A DNA stretch of 64,000 nt from Latrodectus hesperus (taxonomy: Eukaryota > Arthropoda > Arachnida > Araneae > Theridiidae): NCBI GenBank assembly GCA_037975125.1, contig CM075854.1:60795926-60859925 (forward strand), in the 5' to 3' direction. Positions 24,261 to 64,000 of the stretch are shown in pieces. Within the stretch, counting starts at the first letter, position 1; every line of letters begins with the position of its first letter. Under the pieces are notes generated by a model. The model worked only from the letters and a program-made list of their open reading frames with translations, made no database searches and was not told the origin of the DNA. The position numbers were made by a program, and so were the translations under genes.

Positions 24261-24440
24261 CGAGCTGGCAGCTGAACGATTAGTGATCTAGTCTTCGGTA
24301 CAATAGTTCGCGAGTTGGAATCCTATCTTGGACATGGATATTTTTAGTGATTTAGAATCCACACTTTAAACTGTGTATGTCCCGGTCTAATTAGCTCCCT
24401 TATACAAAAATTACAGCTGAGTGACAAACAAATCAAACCA
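24261..24440 (+). mobile_element. tRNA-derived SINE, nearly full length
   Basis: CGAGCTGGCAGCTGAACGAT head, weakened B-box (GAGTTGGAATCC), CCCGGTCTAATTAGC body, GACAAACAAATCAAACCA tail. It sits 140 bases after the mariner stop. Confidence 0.75.
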
Positions 24441-24541
24441 GAATTTTCTTTAGAAATGTGTGTATCAATTTGTTAAATTGTTTGGTTATGTGTACTGTTT
24501 TAAAAGTGTTTTTACTGTTTGAAAGTAATCCTTTTCACCTA

Positions 24542-24657
<116 letters not shown>

Positions 24658-24659
24658 AT

Positions 24660-25447
24660 GTGTTCACAGAATTCAAAAAATTGTGAAGAACATGATTTGC
24701 AATATTTTATTTCTTGATGAAACCTCGTTCAGTATGAAGACTAATAATGCGTGGAAATATTAAATTTTTTTAGTGACACTTAATTGAAACATAGCGTTTG
24801 TGCATGTAATAAATTTGGGTATTTTTTTTATTATCGTAAACTCGAAGCAATCTATTATAAATTTAAAATGTTTTCTGTAAACACAATGAAGAATACATAA
24901 TTTCTATTTAATCATTGCCTTTTTTTAAATTTATTTTGATTCTTTAGTGTTATTCTTATTTTTTCTACTACCCTTGAATACACTCCTAATTTCGTGAAAG
25001 ACACTGCTGAAGTAGAGCAGGAACTCTGCTCTCACACACATTTATCGTAACCTCATGATGATCGTCTATGACCACAGAACCAGAACGTTGTCCTCTATCA
25101 ATATAAAAAAATGTTTAATTATGATCGTAAAGTTTTTTTTTTGCTTTATTTTTTAATTTAATTCAAATACACTATTCGTCATATATAATTTTCTTTACGA
25201 TGAACAAAATCGCAATTTCGGAATATATGCAAAACATTTGTGGAATGTTTTGTATATATTCGAATAGTGTGATTTTGTTGAATATGTTTTTCTTAATGAA
25301 TTTCTTCATTAATTTTTATTGCGAAACTGTATTTTATTAAAAATAAAGGAAATCTGTTAATGATTATCATTTTCTAAGCATTTTTAAGTTTAAAGATATT
25401 TTTATAATCTTATACTTTTTTGCCGTAATACTCTAGTTCTATTACTA
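24660..25447. other. No gene seen
   Basis: AT-rich noncoding sequence between the long AT tract and the next SINE. Confidence 0.5.
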
Positions 25448-25456
25448 GTTTTTCGA

Positions 25457-25635
25457 GACAAGCTGGCAGCCGAATGGTTACGCTCTTGCCTTCGGTTCAA
25501 CAGTTCGTGGGTTCGAATCCCACCTTGGGCATGGATGTTTGTAGTTGTTCGGAATCCACTTTAAACCGTAGGTCCCGTTCTAATTAGCCCTCGTGTGCAA
25601 AAAATGCCCGTTGAGCGACAAACAAACAAATTCTG
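25457..25635 (+). mobile_element. tRNA-derived SINE, young copy with target duplication
   Basis: AGCTGGCAGCCGAATGGTTA A-box, GTGGGTTCGAATCCCAC B-box, GGCATGGATGTTTGTAGT and TTAGCCCTCGTGTGC body, GCGACAAACAAACAAA tail. GTTTTTCGA flanks both sides (25448-25456 and 25636-25644), a target duplication. Very close to the copy at 38272. Confidence 0.88.
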
Positions 25636-25644
25636 GTTTTTCGA

Positions 25645-28019
25645 AAAAAATTCTATAGAGCTTAATTTACCTTTTAATTTATCTAAATCATATGTTGGAC
25701 TATATTTCTGTCTTTCGGAAATTATGCGCTTAAATCTTAATACATCTTGTAATACAGGTGTAATCTATTATTTTATTCAAATATATTGATTTTAAATTTT
25801 TAGAACAAGTAAAACAAATCTTAAATTTCAGATTAAAAATGTAACAAACTAAAGAGTTTTTTAGAAGAGAAATAAACGTACATTTTAATTTTCATGGATT
25901 TTTTACTTGAATGTGAACATTTTTAAGAGTATATAATTTAAGTAACAATTTTAAATATATTTCTTTCATGATTTTAATCTTGTTTCCTTTATTTTTTGGT
26001 TATCAAAGATGCAAAGGTATCACAGGTTATTTTTCCTTTTATGAGAAGAGAACTTATTCTTACTTTTTAAATTTAACTTAAAATTTAAATTTACTATTTT
26101 TTCTTATAAAATCATATCTATTCATTAATAAATGATGTTATTATTAATTATGTTATTATGATTAATAAATGATTATGTTATTATGATTAATAAATGATTA
26201 TGTTATTATGATTAATAAATGATATCTATATAAATGAATAAAAGATAAAAAGGCAACGTTGGAGATGTGAATACATAAATAATGAACTATGCTAAGTTTC
26301 TTATGTAAATTGCCAAATGTCATATCAAAATTTATATAAATGTAGTATTTCTATCTCTTAGGGATAAGATTTCTTGTATAATAGAATAGGTTTTGCAGTA
26401 TAAATTACTTTTTTCTGCAAAATTTATTTTCACGTTTTTGCATGTTTCTGAATTTTAACTTGTCTTTTTTTTGGCCCCTATATTGCATAAAGATTTTTAC
26501 TCAATGAAACCACGATTAATGGTTAATCTATAGTCATGGGGAAAATTTCCTTTATGAACTCAAATATTTGCGCTCTGTACCTTACTTCCAGTTAGCTTAA
26601 ACTTGTTAAAAGGGCTATCATAATTAAAAACGTGTAGGTATTTACAAACACACTTATTATTCTGAAATTTGCTTTTTACGATTATTTATTTTGTTGTTGC
26701 ATTTGAGTGTTTCTAAGTAAAGTTTGAGTAGCATTCATGAATGATTTGATCAATTACAATCTTTAGTTTTTTTTTTTTGTCTAAGATGTAAGCATTATGG
26801 TTTTCTATTTATGATTTTCATTGATAACTTTCAGTTTCATAATTTCTCATTTTTGACATTATTGAATTTATTATTTATGTATAAAGGCTTCAAGTTTTCA
26901 TAGCTATTCTTCACTTGTAAATTATATTCATTAAATGATTTTTGTAAAATTAGTGTAAAAGTAAGTTCCTAAACACATTCCACTTTTTCATTTCTACGAA
27001 TAATAACATCTCATTTTAAACACTTTACAGATTTTACAATACGCGTAGGATTCCAAGTTAATTGAGTACATTTCTGAAGTCTCCGGCAAAATTTCTAAAG
27101 AAATTTTTTATATGAATAAAATTAAAAGAATCAGATTTTTCTGTTTGTCACAGAACAGATACAGATTAAACTTTTCTTCGTAATAATGCAATTTTTCATT
27201 ATTTGCCTTAATGTGTTTATAATTTTTTCATAATTTTTAATCGTTTCATAATATTATCTCAATCTTTTTTATTAAGGACTAAACTTCTGTTTGACTGACT
27301 GCTCTAATTTAAGAATAAGTTTTTTTTACATTACATACTTTTAATGTTGAATCATAACAATATGAATGGGAAAAGTATGAAATATATTTGAATTTGCAAG
27401 TAATCTCGAATCCTTTCAACAAAAGAAGTTTTTGAAGATAGGGGATTCAAAACAGCGTCTTAAACATGTTGATATATTTGACAAATATATTATTCGGGAT
27501 TGATTAAAAATTGCTTTTGGCAGAACAATTACTTGGGTATTAATAACAATTACAGAATTGCTTAGAAGTGTTGAGTGTTTTAGAAGAGAATAAGTTAATT
27601 TTATACTTTTACAAAATCTATTTTTAGTCTGTTTAAAAAATTACACACATTCTTATGCAATACCGTAATTAATCAAAAAAATTTATTATTTACCACCGAA
27701 AATGTTGCAGTGATCACTTATAATTACTGGCCTATTTATATTTTTGTGAGAATTGTAATTTATTAATTTTACAACCATTGAGATACATTTATTAATTTCA
27801 TTTGCTGGACTATCTAGCTACTGAAATAAGATTTCGATGGGAATCTTATTTTAGTTTAACATTAGATAAACGTTCAAAATTTTTTTTAATGTATTCTGTG
27901 TTCTTAATTATGTTTAAAGTATAATATACATTTACTATTGTCGTATACCTATTAGTTTGACATCCAGTATTTAAAATAACCTTTAAGTTAGGTGCTGGTC
28001 AAATGTACCTTTTAACTAT
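25645..28019. other. No gene seen; one short tandem repeat
   Basis: AT-rich noncoding sequence upstream of the myosin start exon. Any noncoding first exon and promoter of the myosin could lie here or further left; no clear TATA or initiator was picked out. Confidence 0.5.
26124..26224. repeat. Tandem repeat, 25-bp unit
   Basis: Unit ATTAATAAATGATTATGTTA plus TTATG occurs twice exactly (26161-26185, 26186-26210), with partial copies on both sides. Confidence 0.85.
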
Positions 28020-28175
28020 TGGTTTGTTCATCGATCAACGGTCATTTTGTGCACGGTACCTAAAGTTTTAAGTGAATTCCGAACCACTGACAATATCTAA
28101 GCCCAAAATGGGATTCGAACTTACGAAATGTGGAACCGAAGGCCAGAGCTCTAATCATTCAGGTGCTAGCTCAGC
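28020..28175 (-). mobile_element. tRNA-derived SINE, - strand
   Basis: Reverse complement of the family: GGTTTGTTCATCGATCAACG (tail), AATGGGATTCGAACTTACGA (B-box) and CTCTAATCATTCAGGTGCTA (head). About 300 bases before the myosin start exon. Confidence 0.75.
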
Positions 28176-28471
28176 GTTTTAAACTGCCATGTGCACAAAG
28201 TGATCACAGAACAAGCAAATCAAAACCAACCTATTCACTAACGAACAGTCATTTGAGTCTTAATCAAATTGAATTAAAAATTTAAACTGCAGAAGTAAAA
28301 TAGGGTGAGAATTTTGTACACTTATTCAGTATATTTACCTATGTTAAAGGTGTGTTTTGTAGTGTGCTTAGTATTGATAGAAATGTCTTCTTTAAAAATA
28401 TATTTTTATTTTAAATTATACTTTAAACTTAATATTTCTAACTAAAAACATAGATTTGTTATATTTTTCAG

Positions 28472-28515
28472 GCCACAGCAAAAGCTGAAGTGCAGGCTTA
28501 AGACAAGTTTTCAAT
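28472..28515 (+). other. MYO7A: Myosin VIIa 5' leader part of exon 1
   Basis: Sequence between a good acceptor (T-rich tract then TTTTTCAG ending at 28471) and the ATG at 28516. The acceptor implies at least one noncoding exon further upstream, which I could not locate. The ATG is followed by MVIVTR, the conserved start of arthropod myosin VIIa, which decides the start. Confidence 0.7.
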
Positions 28516-62239
<33,724 letters not shown>

Positions 62240-64000
62240 GTATGTTTTAATTTTTTATATAGGTGTGACTTTAATTGAAAAGTGTTTATTTTGACTCAGT
62301 ATTTGTATTTAAACTCTACTAAGAATTTTTTAACAAATCTATAGGAAAAATTTAATAAAGAAGTTTTTCCTTTAGATTATATGAGAAAGTTGTAAATTAA
62401 ATAATATAACTTTTTTAGTTTTATGAATTTTATCCTTTCATTTTCTTAAATAAATGCTTTGCTATATATTTATTTTAGTTCTTAAATTTTGGATTATTAA
62501 AAGAGAGACAGTAATTTATTCTTTGCACATAGAAAATACACTGTCTTATAAATTCCCTATATATTCACTGCTCAGTTTATGATTTTCCCTGCTTTATCTG
62601 TTATTGTATACAGTTGTTTTTTCTAAGTTTCCAAAAAATAATTTTAATTTAATAGATTTGTTAATGTAGTTCTGAAAGTATTTGAACAGTGGCTTAACTA
62701 AATATTGAATTGTGGACTGCATTGAATTGTACATTTTAAAGGGATTCCTAATAATTAGGATTTAGAAATTCACAAGATATGTTTGTAAAATTTGCTTCAA
62801 ATGTTTTAATGATACTTGTTTATCAGGCATGACGGAAAAAAATATCAGCTACTTTTATTTTGTTATTGATTTTCATTTTCAGTGAGTAAGACTTGGAATA
62901 TCTGGTTTATATAAGGGATCATATATTTGCTTTGATTAATATGAAATAACTTATCAAAGCATGGAAGGAGGTAATATTTTCCTGATATGTGATTGGTGAA
63001 AGATCTGGTGAGCCTTTTGGACAGGGAAGTAGCTGTACGCCTAGCAGAACATGTTGGCTGATGCAAGCAATGTGTGGTTGAGTGTTATCCTGCTGATAAA
63101 GGGCATTAGGCACCAGCTGAAAGTAAGGGAGTGTCATCAACTGCAGCACATCATCTATGTTACGTTGGGCAGTCATAGTACCATGAATACAAACTACCGA
63201 TGACCTGGAATTGTATGCAATTGTGCCTTAACCCTGATGGGGTGTTGTCGTGCCATGGAACATTCCACAATTGCTGCAGGATTGGACCTGTCTCCAAGTC
63301 GATGACACATTTGTATGGAGCAACTATCACTGAAGAAACAGTAGCATGACTTATCTGTGAAAACAATCCTGCACCACTCCGTTGTCCACATCATTCTAAT
63401 CTGGGACCATTCCAGAAGTTAGCATCTATGCTGTGAGGTCAATGGCAATCTTCCTAATGAATGCCATGAGCGCAAGCCACAAGCAACCAATCAATAGCAA
63501 GTGATTCTGCTTGATATGCCAGTATTCACTGTGTCTTGCACATGTTGCAGAATGTTGATAGATGTGCTCTGCGAGGCCACCACCACCTGTCGTATACGTT
63601 GATCCATGTATGCTGACATCACTCTCGCTACACCAGCTCACTGCAAACCTTTCACAGTTGGCTGTTGATCCAGACACAGTTGGCACCGGTCCACTATGGA
63701 TAAGTCCAGGTGTCAGTCAACTACAATTTGCTGTAAGGACTAAGCTGTCCTCATTCCAATCACCATGCCCCTCGTAAACTTGTCTGTCTGCTGGAATCGA
63801 CTCCGTTGACGATATCATTCTCTGCAATTACAGGCGTCCTTTACAACTAGAACAAACTTTCTATGATAATTTTCCAAGCAAGAGTAACGACATGAATATT
63901 GACCTCTCTGCCGGTTCCTCACCTTATATCTTATCCTATAAGTGCTGGAAGGCTGCTATAAGTGCTAAGTGCTGGAGGGCTGGAGTTGTGAAACTATGCT
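62240..64000 (+). other. MYO7A: Myosin VIIa intron 14, partial
   Basis: Begins GTATGT; no acceptor followed by the expected next motor segment was found before the window ends. Its right half is a Tc1-like remnant. Confidence 0.7.
62863..63690 (-). pseudogene. Tc1-like transposase remnant, second family
   Basis: On the - strand: YMDQRIRQVV-like helix-turn-helix debris, GRLPLTSQHR, WTTEWCRIVFTDKSCYCFFS (first Asp), CHRLGDRSNPAAIVECSMAR, AIxYNSRS-like then TAQRNIDDVLQLMTLPYFQL, NALYQQDNTQPHIACISQHV (second Asp) and LPCPKGSPDLSPI (third block). This matches the usual order of Tc1/Tcb-type transposases but is spread over at least three frames with stops. The C-terminal end after SPDLSPI does not match the family, so it is truncated or diverged there. 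It differs from the copy in intron 13 (QQDNTQPHIA against KDDNAPIHTT), so the two come from different lineages. Confidence 0.8.

Overview
This window looks like intron-rich, AT-rich animal nuclear DNA. It is most likely from an arthropod, and my best guess is a spider: the myosin exons read like arthropod myosin VIIa, and a tRNA-derived SINE in many copies resembles repeat-derived protein fragments I recall from orb-weaver gene sets. The species is an inference from memory and could not be checked here. Nothing bacterial (operons, ribosome binding sites, CRISPR arrays) is present.

The one gene I can support is the 5' part of an unconventional myosin VIIa gene (MYO7A; crinkled in fly) on the + strand. 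A start exon at 28472-28533 carries 44 bases of leader and only six codons. A 14.7 kb first intron follows, then thirteen more coding exons between 43283 and 62239. The fourteen exons join with consistent phases and GT/AG borders to give 642 residues, which is most of the motor head: P-loop, switch I, switch II, relay region and TEDS site are all present and intact. The gene runs off the right edge. The converter, IQ motifs, coiled coil/SAH, MyTH4-FERM and SH3 parts lie outside the window.

1-28471 holds no gene I can defend. It is a graveyard of mobile DNA: a probable RNase H scrap of a retroelement (about 300-540), a hAT-like 3 kb element (2743-5790) that splits a SINE and is flanked by an 8-bp duplication, a Tc3-like element with both inverted ends (8038-9587), a 1.6 kb element with AGGGTTCGTACA ends and a 7-bp flanking duplication (11810-13447), a 5'-truncated mariner with an intact D,D34D core but an 8-bp duplication that breaks the frame (23366-24117), many SINE copies, and long (AT)n tracts. 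Two GC-richer blocks (about 19640-19880 and 21895-22260) look coding-like but are unidentified.

28534-43282 (intron 1) contains a degraded jockey-like reverse transcriptase on the - strand, more SINEs (one pair nested with a 15-bp target duplication) and several long (AT)n tracts. Introns 13 and 14 contain two degraded Tc1-like transposases, both antisense to the myosin. One of them carries an internal tandem duplication of about 390 bp.

I found no convincing previously undescribed system. The most informative structures are the nested insertions with readable target duplications, a perfect 21-bp inverted repeat at 21303-21345, and the two unexplained GC-richer blocks.
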